Shown here piece by piece: positions 46,601-58,275 of a stretch of DNA of 64,000 bases (positions are counted from its first letter, which is position 1; each line of letters begins with the position of its first letter). This DNA is from Omphiscola glabra (lineage: Eukaryota; Mollusca; Gastropoda; Lymnaeidae). The notes beneath the pieces are model-generated. The model was not told where the DNA came from. It saw nothing but the letters and a program-made list of their open reading frames with translations, and did not search any database. The stretch lies in assembly GCA_964017045.1 (NCBI GenBank), contig OZ024810.1:10285562-10349561 (forward strand), in the 5' to 3' direction. The translations under genes and the position numbers were made by a program.

Positions 46601-46695
46601 CTACTCTGACAGTTTCTACTCTGACAGTTTCTACTCTGACAGCTTCTATCTGACAGTTTCTACTCTGACAGTTTCTACTCTGATAGTTTCTACTC
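46601..46695. repeat. 15-bp minisatellite x6
   Basis: Units of TACTCTGACAGTTTC with one 2-bp deletion. Confidence 0.9.
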
Positions 46696-47449
46696 CGGAC
46701 CTGTTCACTTGATCTAGCAGTCACTATTCACAATTTCAGGTTAGGTTGGTAATGTTAAGGAATAAACATTTTTGGGAGCAATGTCATTAGCGTGGGTGGG
46801 ACGGTCGGTGGGTGTGGAGGTAGGGTATGTGGGTGAGAACTGGTGTGGAGGTAGGGTATGTGGGTAGGAACTGGTGTGTTTGAGGTGTCATGTGACCACC
46901 CTGATACGTAGAGTCCAAACATCTCTGTGAATGTGTTCAAACATTGTTGGTCTGTAAGAACATTCACTTGTAAATCATTTTTCGCCCTCCCCCCCACACC
47001 AAAAGCACACTGGGAGAACTTTCTGTGCACACTCCCTCATGATTCCATCTCCATTACTCCATGTTTTCCCAGACGCCCAGATTTTTGCAGGTTTCCATTT
47101 TTACAAACGGTCTCCAATTGCCCCACGTCTGCTGCGCCGAGAAGACTCGGGAGTCGAGATATTATTTGACCAGAGGTCATAACGCTGTCTTTGTCAATTT
47201 CATAGAGGGACCATGAGCAGGCTGGGGATCACGCCAACCCACTTGATTGAATTGTAGTTCAATTCTAGGAGTGCTGTATAGCAGAGCGTGGAACATGCGC
47301 GTAGTATCAGATTCATGTGCGTCTTATCTCTGATGTGAAACGTACTCATGTTCAATACCAGAGAATGTTAGGGATTACAGAGTTTAAGTATGGTGCTAAG
47401 GGCTGATTAGAGAGTAGGAGCTGGTGAGAAATATTTTCCACCGTGTAAT
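46696..47449. other. Spacer with a short GT-rich duplication
   Basis: GGTGTGGAGGTAGGGTATGT occurs twice at 46816-46870. No gene recognised. Confidence 0.4.
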
Positions 47450-48017
47450 TTTGGGACACACTTTGAAGAAAGGAATGTTTTGGAAACACCTTGAAGAAAG
47501 GAATGTTTTGGGAGGCAATTTGAAGAAAGGAATGTTTTGGGAGGCACTTTGAAGAAAGGAAAGTTTTGGGACACACTTTGAAGAAAGGAAAGTTTTGGTA
47601 CACACTTTGAAGAAAGGAAAGTTTTGGGACACATTTTGAAGAAAGGAATGTTTTGGGACACACTTTGAAGAAATATTTTAGGACACTTTGAAGAAATATT
47701 TTAGGACACTTTGAAGAAAGGAAAGTTTTGGGAGACAGTTTGAAGAAAGGAATGTTTTGGGAGACACTTTGAAGAAAGAAATGTTTTGGGACACACTTTG
47801 AAGAAATGAATGTTTTGGGACACACTTTGAAGAAAGGAAAGTTTTGGGAGACAGTTTGAAGAAAGAAATGTTTTGGAAACACTTTGAAGTTTTGGGACAC
47901 ACTTTGAAGAAAGGAAAGTTTTGGAAACACTTTGAAGAAAGGAGTGTTTTGGGAGGCACTTTGAAGAAATGAATGTTTTGGGAGACACTTTAAAGAAAGG
48001 AATGTTTTGGGAGACAC
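47450..48017. repeat. 29-bp minisatellite, about 20 copies
   Basis: Units of TTTTGGGACACACTTTGAAG then AAAGGAATG. Variants GGGAGGCAC, GGAAACAC and truncated units (47660-47715) are mixed. The period is not a multiple of three, but three units (87 bp) are, and minus-strand frames remain open up to 224 codons because stops are rare in all phases. Confidence 0.95.
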
Positions 48018-49708
48018 TGTGATCAAATTTCAAAATCCATTGGATTGATCACGACACAATAATGTTAATGTTGTTGTTGTTGTTCGTCCGTCAAATCGAC
48101 TAGGACCATCCAGTCATCCGGTTAGGGGGGTGGGTTACGGTGGGTTCGTAGGTTGACGACACAATAACACTACAGTTCGCGTCCCAATGAGGAAAACTCA
48201 CCTGTAAGTGGGCCTGAGAGGTCCTCAAATTTGTAAAAAAATTAATAATAAACTAGGATACTGATCTTATGGTATCTAGAAAACAATGTCTTCAATATTA
48301 TGTTTCGTTTTTCTTTTCATTCGTTTCCTATCAGCGAACTTAAAACTTTTTAAAAAAACTGGTTGCCTTGTGATGAATGTCTATTTCCTTCGGTGGAAAG
48401 ATCAGGGATTTTTCTGAACTTTTAAAATCTCTAGCTACTCAAAAACTATATTAATAATAAATTCTAAGAATCTATGAGGTGGTATTATTTGTTTAAGCAT
48501 ATGAAGGTACTCCTTAAATACACTCGAAGACCTATAGCAGCGTGGGAAGCAATCCAGGTTTACCGTAGTAACAAGGGACGCAACCCACAGCTGTTAGAAT
48601 AAAATACGATCAAACCCAGTCACCCTAATATCGTATTCGACCGGAAGCCGCCAAGCGTGAATTTGAATGATCCGAAACAATTTTTACCGCAGCAGTTTGT
48701 AAAGATACTGGCTCCTCCAGTTACCAGCCTCCGGCGATTTTCGATAACCAGAGACACAGTTATCGGTTTTGACCGTTTAGATGAGTGCCGTAAAATTCCA
48801 CGAAACGGATAGGAAGCAACGCGCTCGTGGGGGGGTCTGTTTGGGCTAGATGTCCCCCCACCCTAGTCTTATCTTGCGCCAGGTCTCGGGGCTATCTGGG
48901 GGAAGGATCTCTTGCTACGGGTTGATATTTCCGATGTGGTCCTCTGGGGGTGGGGCTGCTGAGGATTTCGTGTTTGTAAACCCATGTGACCGTGGCCATG
49001 CATCGGGATTGTCATTGGCGTTAAGGTTATTTTTTTCTAAAATGGTCGGCCTCAAACACGATCTCGTAAGACGGGATTTGTAATGTTAAAAAAATAAATT
49101 AAGTGGGGCTTGTAAAGGAGTTCCCTGGGGTTTTTTTGGAAAAAAAAGGGGGGGGGGCTTACTATAAGTGGTTTTTAATTCTCAAAATGTAACAAATGAA
49201 ACAAAGCATGAGAAAAGTGTTGTCACTATCTAATTTTAACTGACTGGACAGACAAAATTTGCGAGAAGCTTCTACTCCGCCCTCAAAAGAAGTCTACGGT
49301 CCCCCTTCTTCAGGAACATCCCCCAAATTTGAATTTGAATTCTGGTGACAAAAACTCGGATTATTAATACAGATTTTTTTAAATTACCGAACACTGGGCA
49401 CAAGACTTTGAAAACATCCGACATCGCCCGTCGGTGACAAAGCCATAAATGAATGGTTCTCAAACTAACGCTTACGCCAAAGCTTAGAAAATCGTTTGAG
49501 AATAAGATGAAAATTTCATGTCATCATCATGAACTGCAACCGCCCTAATTGCACCGTAAAACAATCTCTAGCGCCCCACCCCTGCGCTACCCAAAACCAT
49601 TTATTCATGACGGTAGCCAGCAAAACTCTGTAAGGAAGATAACACTAAAATAAAACGTAATATTGCATAAGTAATGGAGTATTTAAAAACAAATATTTTT
49701 TCTTCACT
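48018..49708. other. Spacer, nothing recognised
   Basis: About 1.7 kb of non-repetitive sequence with a GTT microsatellite near 48068. A GC-richer patch at 48830-49080 carries a 77-codon frame that I do not recognise. Confidence 0.4.
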
Positions 49709-51060
49709 TTGAGTAATTCAGTAGTTTATTTGTTAATCTACATTGCTTCCATAGATCTGACAAAGGCATTCGACTTGGTAAGTCGGAGAGGCCTGTTCAG
49801 TATCTTGCACAGAATAGGTTTTTCCCCCACGACTGCTCACAATCATACAGTCATTTCACAAAAAGTTGCACAGCACAGTCACATTCAATGGCGCTGTCTC
49901 TGAGGCATTCCCAGTCAGCGGCGGAGTAAAGCAGGGTTGTGTACTGGCACCAACGCTCTTCTCCATTTTCTTCTCGATGCTCCTTCAATTTGCCTTCAAG
50001 GACTGTGAAGATGGAGTGCACATCCATATCAGATCTGATGGTAGGCTGTTCAATATCGCCCGCCCTCGTGCAAAGACCAAGGTAAAAAGGGATCTAATTC
50101 GGGATCTGCTGTTCGCTGACGATGCCGCATTAACATCTCACGTAGAAGAATGGCTTCAGCGGCTAGTTATCGTCTATCACACGCTTGTAGAGAGTTTGGA
50201 CTGTCAATTAGTCTATAGAAAACAATTGTCACGATGCAAGAAGCACCGTTCCCTCCAAACATATCTATTGAGGGCCATAATCTGTAAGTTATTGAGCATT
50301 TCACATACCTTGAATCCAATATTTCTAGTTCTCTCTTCGTTGACGAAGTGATAAACATCAGGATCGCAAAAGCAGCAGCAACTATGGCTAAACTGAACAA
50401 GCGGTTGTGGAATAATCTTAATCTAACTGATAAAACAAAACTAAGTGTCTATGAGGCATGCGTGCTTAGTACGCTCCTATACGACAGTGAAGTGTGAACC
50501 ACATACACCAGTCATGAGCGGAGACTCAACAGCTTCCATCAAAGATTGCGTCGCATTTTCGCATTCGAAGGAAGGACAAGGTGCCTGGAGCATGAGGGAA
50601 GCCAACATTGAGATTACGAATAGGAGATCGTTGCTGAACAACGTTCCAGCTGGCGAACAGCAGTATATGAAGGAGTCAACCAGCAGTGTATGAAGGAGTT
50701 AAACATTAGTTTATGAAATAGTCAAACAGCAGTGTATGAAGGAGTCAAACAGCAGTGTATGACGGAGTCAATCAGCAGTGTATGAAGGAGTCAAACAGCA
50801 GTTTATGAAGGAGTCAAACAGCAGTGTATGAAGGAGTCAAAGAGCAGTTTATGAAGGTGTCAAAGAGCACTGATTGAAGGAGTCGAAAAGGCAGATGATG
50901 CGCGAAACGAAGCCCTTGCAACAAAAAGAACAATTTGGAAGGCCAAATCTAAACAGGAGTCAATATTCTCTGCGAGAAACGCAGCCGAGATAGCCATTCC
51001 AGGATTGGCGAGTAATCATTCCCTGAAGTGCACATAGCTACTACATCGTCTCGCGAAGAC
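49709..51060 (+). pseudogene. Non-LTR retrotransposon reverse transcriptase, decayed
   Basis: The remains of a LINE reverse transcriptase are readable in several frames. Motif A is IDLTKAFDLVSRRG (about 49752-49793), with the first catalytic Asp in the DLTKAFD block. Motif B is GVKQGCVLAPTLF (about 49921-49959). Motif C is LLFADDAAL (about 50107-50133), with the catalytic Asp pair. Between them GVHIHIRSDGRLFN is typical of a common animal LINE family. The frame shifts near 49860 and again near 50205. The thumb region continues in another frame (RIAKAAATMAKLNKRLW, about 50365-50415) and breaks at a stop near 50497. The 5' part with the endonuclease is missing. A 23-bp minisatellite has expanded inside the C-terminal region. 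Sequence after it (50885-51060) still looks LINE-derived. The element cannot be active. Confidence 0.85.
50656..50885. repeat. 23-bp minisatellite inside the LINE
   Basis: About ten units of AGCAGTGTATGAAGGAGTCA plus AAC. The word probably derives from LINE coding sequence just upstream (GCGAACAGCAGTATATGAAG at 50653). Confidence 0.9.
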
Positions 51061-51353
51061 AGAAGGATGCCATATATATATATAAGCCATTTTTTCGGGT
51101 AGGTTTACGAATAGTCACTTAGTTATAGTGACCTAATTCTATGTAGCTGAATTAGGTATACTTTATTCTGCACAAGAATACTTCGTGCCAGAATCGGCCT
51201 CGTCAGCCATCTGCTCACCCAACGCGGAGTTCACAATTAAGATATATACGATCATTAAGGTGGTCATATTCGATTTCAGTATACAGTATTTTGGATTCAC
51301 CCTACTAAGTCAATATGTCTTGTTGTTAATAGCTTCTTGTAATGTTTGACTGA

Positions 51354-51545
51354 TCTTCTTCTTCTATATTTTGAGGGCCCACGATCGATGAATTGATCAT
51401 TCATGCTCCTATGTTTCAGAGGGGTTCGTGATGTTACTGTGCGTGGTTTTGAAGGGGATAATTCACTGTTTGCAAGGTTAACTAAGCATTGGTGTTATGA
51501 ACAGGGGGTTGGAAGACAGGAGGCAATAGATGCAAATGTCTGATG
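51354..51545 (-). mobile_element. LINE 3' end with (GAA)n tail
   Basis: Plus-strand words CTTCTTCTTC, GGGCCCACGATCGATGAATT, GATCATTCATGCTCCTATG, CAGAGGGGTTCGTGATGTTA and GGGGATAATTCACTG match the other 3' ends. About 40 bp not present at 52510-52620 separates GTTTGCAAG from GACAGGAGGCAATAG. Confidence 0.65.
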
Positions 51546-52509
51546 TCTATTCATGACTCTTTTACTGATTCGTTGAAGTCCATTCATGACTCTTTTTAAA
51601 TGCCGATAATGTTCCGCTAAATATTTTTATTTTTATATGTATATAACTTTACTATTTTAAAAAGTTCGATATAATACACCACTGCCTCAAAATTAAGTAG
51701 TCACGCCGACCAATTCGCCATAGCCATTTCACAATATGCTATGATCAGTAAGTACCTACCGACTTTTCCAACACATCGATGGCTAGCGCTGGAGTCGAAT
51801 ACTCGCTCACACGTCCAATTAGTTTCACACCGTGTATCGATACAGTTATGAAATTACCCCTTTCCTTCACACATACACTTCCCCTCAATTGAAGTTGATG
51901 TTATATTAGGTTTAAATTATTCCGTAAGACTCAGGGAGAGAAAAAAAAGACTGTCTTCGCAACACTGGGCGGCGTAAACTAAACTTAAGAGCTCAGTGGT
52001 TCTCAAGTAAATGCGGGACACATTTTTTGTCGTCTGCACTTCTATATTGGCACAAAATTATTTCATGAAAAGAGTTTGACTGCCTTACAGAAATTTAGGG
52101 TGTGATTTTTATTCATTTCTCCTGTTTGTTTTAATTGTTTGTTTTTTCGTTTTAATAAAGCTGAACTTTAAAAACTTAATTGAAACCTCCATATAACGCT
52201 AAACTGATCATATAACGCTATAGCTGATGTAACTAGAATCGAACCGCGTCAAGTTTTGGGCGCTTTACAGTATCTCGTGCAAATAGCTTTTTAGTTGTTT
52301 TTTTTTAAGTAGGAAGAAATTGTTATTTTAAAAATAATTTTAATGATTTTTTAAAGAAAATCTCTTGTCTTATTTTAGTAAACTATGGCGTTTATAATCA
52401 GGGCTAGCATTAGTTGATTTGTGATTGCGCATATAAATATATTATATACTTATGTCCCAAACATAATTGTGCGAATAAATATTCAAAATTTGTTAGAAAT
52501 GCCACGACC
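51546..52509. other. AT-rich spacer
   Basis: Non-coding. A short CATATAACGCTA duplication near 52190-52220 resembles the sub-terminal words of the pogo-like MITE but is too short to call. Confidence 0.4.
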
Positions 52510-52840
52510 GCGCTCATCATTATGGCTCCTATGGTTCAGAGGGATCCGCGATGTTAATGTGCGTGGTTTTCAAGGGGATAATTCACTGGTTGCAAGACAG
52601 GAGGCAATAGTCGCAAATGTGTCAAGCGTAGTCGCCTCAACTGTTGCTTTTGGAAGCTTGTTCCAGTCCCTTATTGTCTTTGGCAGGAATAAGGAGCTCC
52701 TGTACTGAGTTCTTGTTTTTAAAAGTCGAAACTGCTTGTCGTGACCTCTTCGCTGTCTAAGGGGGAGATTGACGAGTTTCTGTTTGATGCTGGGGCAGTG
52801 GACCAGCCCATTTTTGATCTTGTACAACATGGGAGGCCTT
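52510..52840 (-). pseudogene. LINE reverse-transcriptase C-terminus and 3' region
   Basis: A minus-strand frame of 86 codons (52570-52830) reads MLYKIKNGLVHCPSIK, then LPLRQRRGHDKQFRLLKTRT, then FLPKTIRDWNKLP and TLDTF. The order YKIKNG...RRGHD..F...RT...SFLP.TI.DWN.LP is the well-known C-terminal signature of CR1/L2/Jockey-like LINE polyproteins. The 3' region continues to the left with the words shared by the tails at 51354 and 54157, so these all belong to one family. Upstream sequence on the minus strand loses the frame around 52840. Only the last part of the element was inserted. Confidence 0.8.
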
Positions 52841-54156
52841 TAACGGATTGGCGGTCTCGGCTGCACCTGAAGCAGGGGAGCATCATACCCCGTCACAGGA
52901 GGGAGAGGGGGGGCTGGACGCCAGCCCATAATGAGAAGCTTTGGCTTAGTTAGATATCAATGTTGTGTTGTCAATTTCGTGTCGCGTTCTTGTAGTCGTT
53001 GACAGAATAGTATGAGAACCACTGTACGCCTTTTTCAAGGACGCGTTCAACACGGTGCTTCCATTCAAGTTTAGTTGGCTAATAATAATGAAAGAAACCC
53101 ACCCCTTTTTTAATACATATTTTATAAAACAAACAAAACTACTCCCATCACCCCACCCCTAACACACACACACACACACCTTGTTTATGAATAATTAAAT
53201 GAGGATGGAACGGCGACGTAATTTGAAGTCAGCGATCGAATGTTGACCTCCAGGTAAAGGTCACGGCTTTGAAGGTGGGACGCCGTACGGCGGTAGCTCT
53301 CCGGTAATTGTCGGTAATAGTTCTCTGTTGTCATTATATCACGGGTATCGTGTTCGTGTCGGAACAGAGACGTCAACTTTTTAATTGGCTGATCTGAGTT
53401 TTCTGGCAGCTGAAACTTGACGAGACAAAATGTGGAGTTAGTCTTCTTGGTTCTGTGCTTGTGTATAGTTGTAATTTCTTTTCTTTTTTTTTTCAAGGCA
53501 ACCTGGCTGGCATGAACTGACTTTAGGATTTAAAAATTTTTTTTTGAAGAAAGGTATTTGCAGCCGTCAATTTTTTAAAATACCCCCCCCCCCCCCCCAA
53601 CGCCGCAAAAAAAAATGCTGACTGCAAATACCATTAGATGATATTAAATGGCTTGACATTTAAATAGTTATGGAATGGTTGGAGTGAATACACATTAATT
53701 TGTTTTGTTTTATTTAATTAATGTATGCTAATTTTTAAGTTCATGATTATGTTTGTTAAATAGTATGCACGGCTTGGTGAGCCCAGCTGTAGCAGAAAAT
53801 GTGTGATTGTTTAACAATCAAGAGGTGCATTTTGGAGCATACATGATTGGAATGTTTTGATAAGACTTTCATTTGATCGGGGCAAATAATTTTTCAAGTG
53901 TCGTGGGAGGCATTATGGCGACCAGTGCCACACACAAACTAAATTCATTCTGGTTGTGGTGTGCCGAAGAAAATCATTTGACACAAGATTAGATTCAACC
54001 CGGTAGTCACATTGATCGACGTCAAGAAAAAAAAAGGGGGGGGGGGTAGCAGAAATTGAGGAATCCGAAGAGTTTGAGCAAAAGTGAGGGCAGGGGTCAC
54101 CTTAATTTAAAAATAATAAATTCAAAATGCAGTGATGCATTGTGGTGCAAATTTTT
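52841..54156. other. Spacer, nothing recognised
   Basis: Contains a short CA microsatellite (53162-53179), a long C run near 53584, and no gene. Confidence 0.4.
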
Positions 54157-54300
54157 CTTCTTCTTTTTCTGTCTATTAAGGGCCCACGATCAATTTATTG
54201 ATCATTATGGCTCCTATGAATGTAGATGGGATTTGCAATGTTTCTGTGCCTGGTGTTGATGCGGATATTTCACTGGTAACAAGAGTTACCTAGTGAGGGT
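54157..54300 (-). mobile_element. LINE 3' end with (GAA)n-like tail
   Basis: Plus-strand words TTCTTCTTTTTCTGTC, GGGCCCACGATCAATTTATT, GATCATTATGGCTCCTATG and GATATTTCACTGGTAACAAG follow the order seen at 44577 and 51354. It is the most diverged copy. Confidence 0.6.
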
Positions 54301-54376
54301 ATCATGCACTGGTTTCAATGTATCTTTAAGACAATGTGTGAAGGGGCATTTCAAACGTTCATATATTTACTGTTAG

Positions 54377-55475
54377 ATGTCTTGTAGAAAAATGCTAAAA
54401 TACATCAACATACACCAACTATATGTGGACTACAATTCAGCTTATGATAGCTTAGACAGAAAATACATGAACGATGCTGTGCTGGAACTTGGAGTCCTTA
54501 ACAAACTTACCCGACTCATACATATGACGATGGATAACTACAAAAGTAGAATCAAAGTACAGAGGGAGTACTTGAGGGAGTTCTCAATCAATCTGGGCCT
54601 CAGACAAGGAAATCCGTGTATCCTTTTCAACATCACTTTAGAAAAAGCATTAGAAACATACGTGTGAGCACCTGAGAGGTTGTACAGAACAACCATAAGG
54701 AACTTTATAAAGCCAGCCACTGCAATACCTGGCCTACACAGACGATATAGCGCTACTTGGTAGAAACAGCATTGATGATATAATTAAAACTTTCAGGGAA
54801 TTTGAAGATATGACGGTCAAGGCTGGTCTTGATGTAAATAAAGCGAAGGCAATATATGTGATAATGTCAGGAAATACGCATTGATGACTTCATCAATATG
54901 AACATCTACGCCTTTGAGAGCGTAGCTACTTTCAACTATCTAGGGGTGACTATAAATAAGCAAGAGGAAATACAATAAGAGGTGCAAGAAAGAATAACAG
55001 CATGCAACCGTTCTTATTTCAATTTACAAAAGCTACTTCAAAGCAAAAATCTCGCTAAGGGAACAAAGAAGGCAGTATACAACTCTATTACAAGACCAGT
55101 AGTGAGACTTGGTTCCTACCAGAAAAGCAGAGAACCTGCTAAATATATGACCCGATGATAGACAATTTTTTTTTGGGAATCCGTACAAACTAAGAGCTAT
55201 ATCAATTGTACAAATACCCATCCATAGTCACAACAATATAAAAAAAAAGGCAAATTGCCCTAGGCAGGACACATTGAAAGGATGCCGGATTCTGGAGCAA
55301 CAAAAACGATCTACAGGCAGAAACCTAGGGGCAGACGGCTCACCGGTCGACCAAGACTGAGATGGATTGACGATGTAGAGAAGGGCTTACAAAGGTTGGT
55401 GTTCGCACATGGAGGTGTAAAGCGATGGATCGATCCCAATGGAAGAATGTGGTGGAGCAGGCCAGGGCCCTAAAT
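54377..55475 (+). pseudogene. Second LINE reverse transcriptase, decayed
   Basis: This is a different LINE family from that at 49709. Motif A is QLYVDYNSAYDSLDRK (about 54416-54463). Motif B is LGLRQGNPC (about 54593-54619). Motif C is AYTDDIALLGR (about 54733-54765) in a shifted frame after a stop at 54665. Downstream, ESVATFNYLGVTINKQEE (about 54917-54970) is the usual FKYLG block. The C-terminal segment MPDSGATKTIYRQKPRGRR and GRPRLRWIDDVEK (about 55282-55380) is the RWIDDVE signature found at the end of many animal LINE polyproteins. At least four stops or frameshifts are present and the endonuclease half is absent. Confidence 0.85.
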
Positions 55476-57939
55476 GGGATGAAGCGCCACTGATGTTAAC
55501 ATTTTTGACATTTGGGTGGGAAGCGCTAGAAATAACAATAATAACAGGACATCACTAACTCTTCCACCAGCACAATATTAAATAAATTCAGTCCAGTTAG
55601 GAGCCCTTTGGGTATGTTTTTTATCGAGAGATAATCCTTAGCTTAGACTGCCCCTTAAAACTTTATAGGACCCGGAAATTTTTTGATAAATTCAAAATGC
55701 AAGAATGCATTTTTTTTACATACCGTAGTTACATTTAGTTTCGCATCATTATACACTTAACTGTAGAGCAACGGGAGAGATGCTAGTTAAGATTGTATGT
55801 GTCATTTGACCTAAGAGCTATCGTGTGAGGTCTGTAACCCACATAACTGCATGGGGTCTCGTATATTTTAGGGGCTTAAAGTTGGGCTGTAATTACATTA
55901 AATTATCAACTTTTACTGCTAGGTAGGGAAGGAAAAAACCGAAAAGTAGCACGGGTGCCATAAAAAGTCAAGCTTGACTAAGTGTGGTATGAAAACATTT
56001 TTTTAAAAATTGAAAAGTAATGTATTTTTAAAGTTATTATTTTAAAATATTTTAGGGATCAACTACATAAAAAATATTGAATTTACTACAAAACATTTTT
56101 AAAATTAAGAAAAAAGAATTCCTTCCAAAAAAGGTATCCATCCCAAAAAAGAAATGCTAAAATAGTTTTACATTTTGAACGAAAAAGAAAAACCAAAAAC
56201 ATACGTTTATTTAAAAATATTTCCAAGTTTCACCAAAGTCAAAAAGAAAAAAAGCTTTTCTGTACAAAAGACTAAAGACTATATCTTTATGGGTTTTCAA
56301 AATTGGTATTTATTTATAAATCATATGTAACCGACATAATTGTTCAGAAGTCAAGAACTGTTTATAAAAGACTCATATATTTATTAATGTGTGATTTTTT
56401 TCGTATAAATTATTAAAGTTTAAATTCTCAAAATTCAGTTGATTGAAATGTTAATTAAGAAATTTAGACTACTATAATTTGCTTCAGATCATTACAACTT
56501 GCCTCTTCGATATTATACTTGAAAACAATTTTTTTTACCAATTCCATATAATTTTTTTTCACTACTACCAAAAAAGGCATTTACAAGATAATCGAAATAC
56601 TCAAATTTTTTTTATTCGTTGTTTAAATATATATTATATTTTTTCTACTGGATTATCATCTTAAAATGTTTTTTTTAAATAGTTCAAACAGCTGGGGAAG
56701 ATTGTTTATTATTATATTAACAGAGAAAAGTCATTGGGGATTTAATAAATAAAGACTATTTTTTTTTTAAAATCATTTTACTCTGTTCCCGAAACTGTGT
56801 TAAAAATTAGAAACACTCGATTTAATAATAATGATGAAATGTCCACTATTTGTATGTAACTGGTAAATTCCTAATTTTTTTGTTTTAAAATTATTATTAT
56901 TATTTTATTTTTTTTCATTTTATCTATGTCAGCATACATCTATGGAATCTACTACATTAAAATGTTTGCTAAAAATGATTTTTTAAAGCATGATACTATT
57001 TTACAATATAATTTGAAAACAGATTGCACATGTTTATTTCTTAGCAAGAACTAGCGGTATATTTAATTTACAGACATTTATATCGATGAAAAGGTAGTTT
57101 AATACAGGGTTATTAAAAAGTCTTTCAACTTTTGCAGCTGCAAAATGTAATTAAATAAAAGATACCGATATCTGCGAATCAGAAAAAGTAAGATTTAGCT
57201 TATGATCAGGAGCGGCCAATTTTAAAAACAATACCATATTTATAATCGATTTTTACGAGCCTGTAACAAGATTAACCTGAACGATATGGATCATCAATAT
57301 ATATCGAACAAAACGATATTTTATTTGTTCCAATAATTGTAATCGATTAAAGGCACATATTTCAATAACTTTAAAAATGTTATAAAAATTAAATTTAGAG
57401 TAGTTTTTATTTTTTTTATTTTTTTTTCTTACACTTTTCCCCCGGGGGGCACTAGACTTGCTCCGGGGGGAGGCAGTGCCCCCCCCCCCCGGAGGTATGC
57501 CTGAAAGAAACACTGACCCAATTTGAAGCTGTTCGCAAAGGTGTCCCTTTTTAGACTAGGTGAGCAGCGCGTCCTCTGCTGAAATTTTCAAACTGTCTTC
57601 TCACGTGTGCAGACAGGCATTGTAGTAATTCAGGGGAGACGACTGTTGCATCACGCACAATGACACTCATTGAAGGCGCTCTTCAATTCCGAATTCCGCT
57701 CGACGATATGGGAGGTAATCACGCGCACGATTAAACAACAAATAGCCCATTATTTTCAGTTTAGAGCCGAGTGACGCGTTTTACATAGAGACCTCGTCTA
57801 GCAGAATTTTGTGTTTTCATTTCATTGCCACCAGAAGGAGGGAAAGAGCTTCAATACGCTTTCGTCCGGTGTTACATAACGAAATAACACGGCAATCAAT
57901 ACATGTACATCTCTAAGTGCAAAAGATAGTATTTTGTGA
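55476..57939. other. AT-rich region, nothing recognised
   Basis: About 2.4 kb of strongly AT-rich sequence, poorest in GC from 55980 to 57400. No arrays, terminal repeats or domains are visible. A C/G-run patch lies at 57440-57490. Confidence 0.5.
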
Positions 57940-58275
57940 TTGTGGGTTCAATAGAGCGCAAAATAAAATTCCCAAAGACGGCGCCAAATGAGATTCTTAG
58001 AAATACCACAAATGAGTTTGGCGCCTAATATTCTCTTTTGTTTTACGGGAATAGTTGGTGTTATAAATCTGCAGTGTACAAAAAAAAGGGTGGGACATTA
58101 TATTATTGATAAAGTTCAGGAGGGTGAAGAAAGTGTGCGGTAAAATACATGTGGTGGAGGGTGGGGATAAGCACTACTTGGGATTGTTACAAAGTGCGTC
58201 CCGTGTATGGATGTTTTAGCAGATGTGAAGTTTGCGCATTGCCGCCGCCATTTTTTCGGAGCAATAACTAGAATT
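57940..58275 (-). repeat. Dispersed family R1, 5' part, reverse
   Basis: Shares with 31640-31995 the words CAATAGAGCGCAAAATAAAA, TTCCC, GTTTGGCGC, AAAGTGTGCGG and TTTGCGCATTGCCGCCGCCA in order. Read in reverse it gives the R1 word CTCATTTGGCGCCGTCTTTG where other copies have GCGCAGTTATCGG. Confidence 0.55.

Noticed and set aside
47352..48033. 224-codon minus-strand frame rich in Phe, Ser, Lys and Pro
   Set aside because: It follows the 29-bp array, where stops are rare in all phases; several overlapping frames are equally open.
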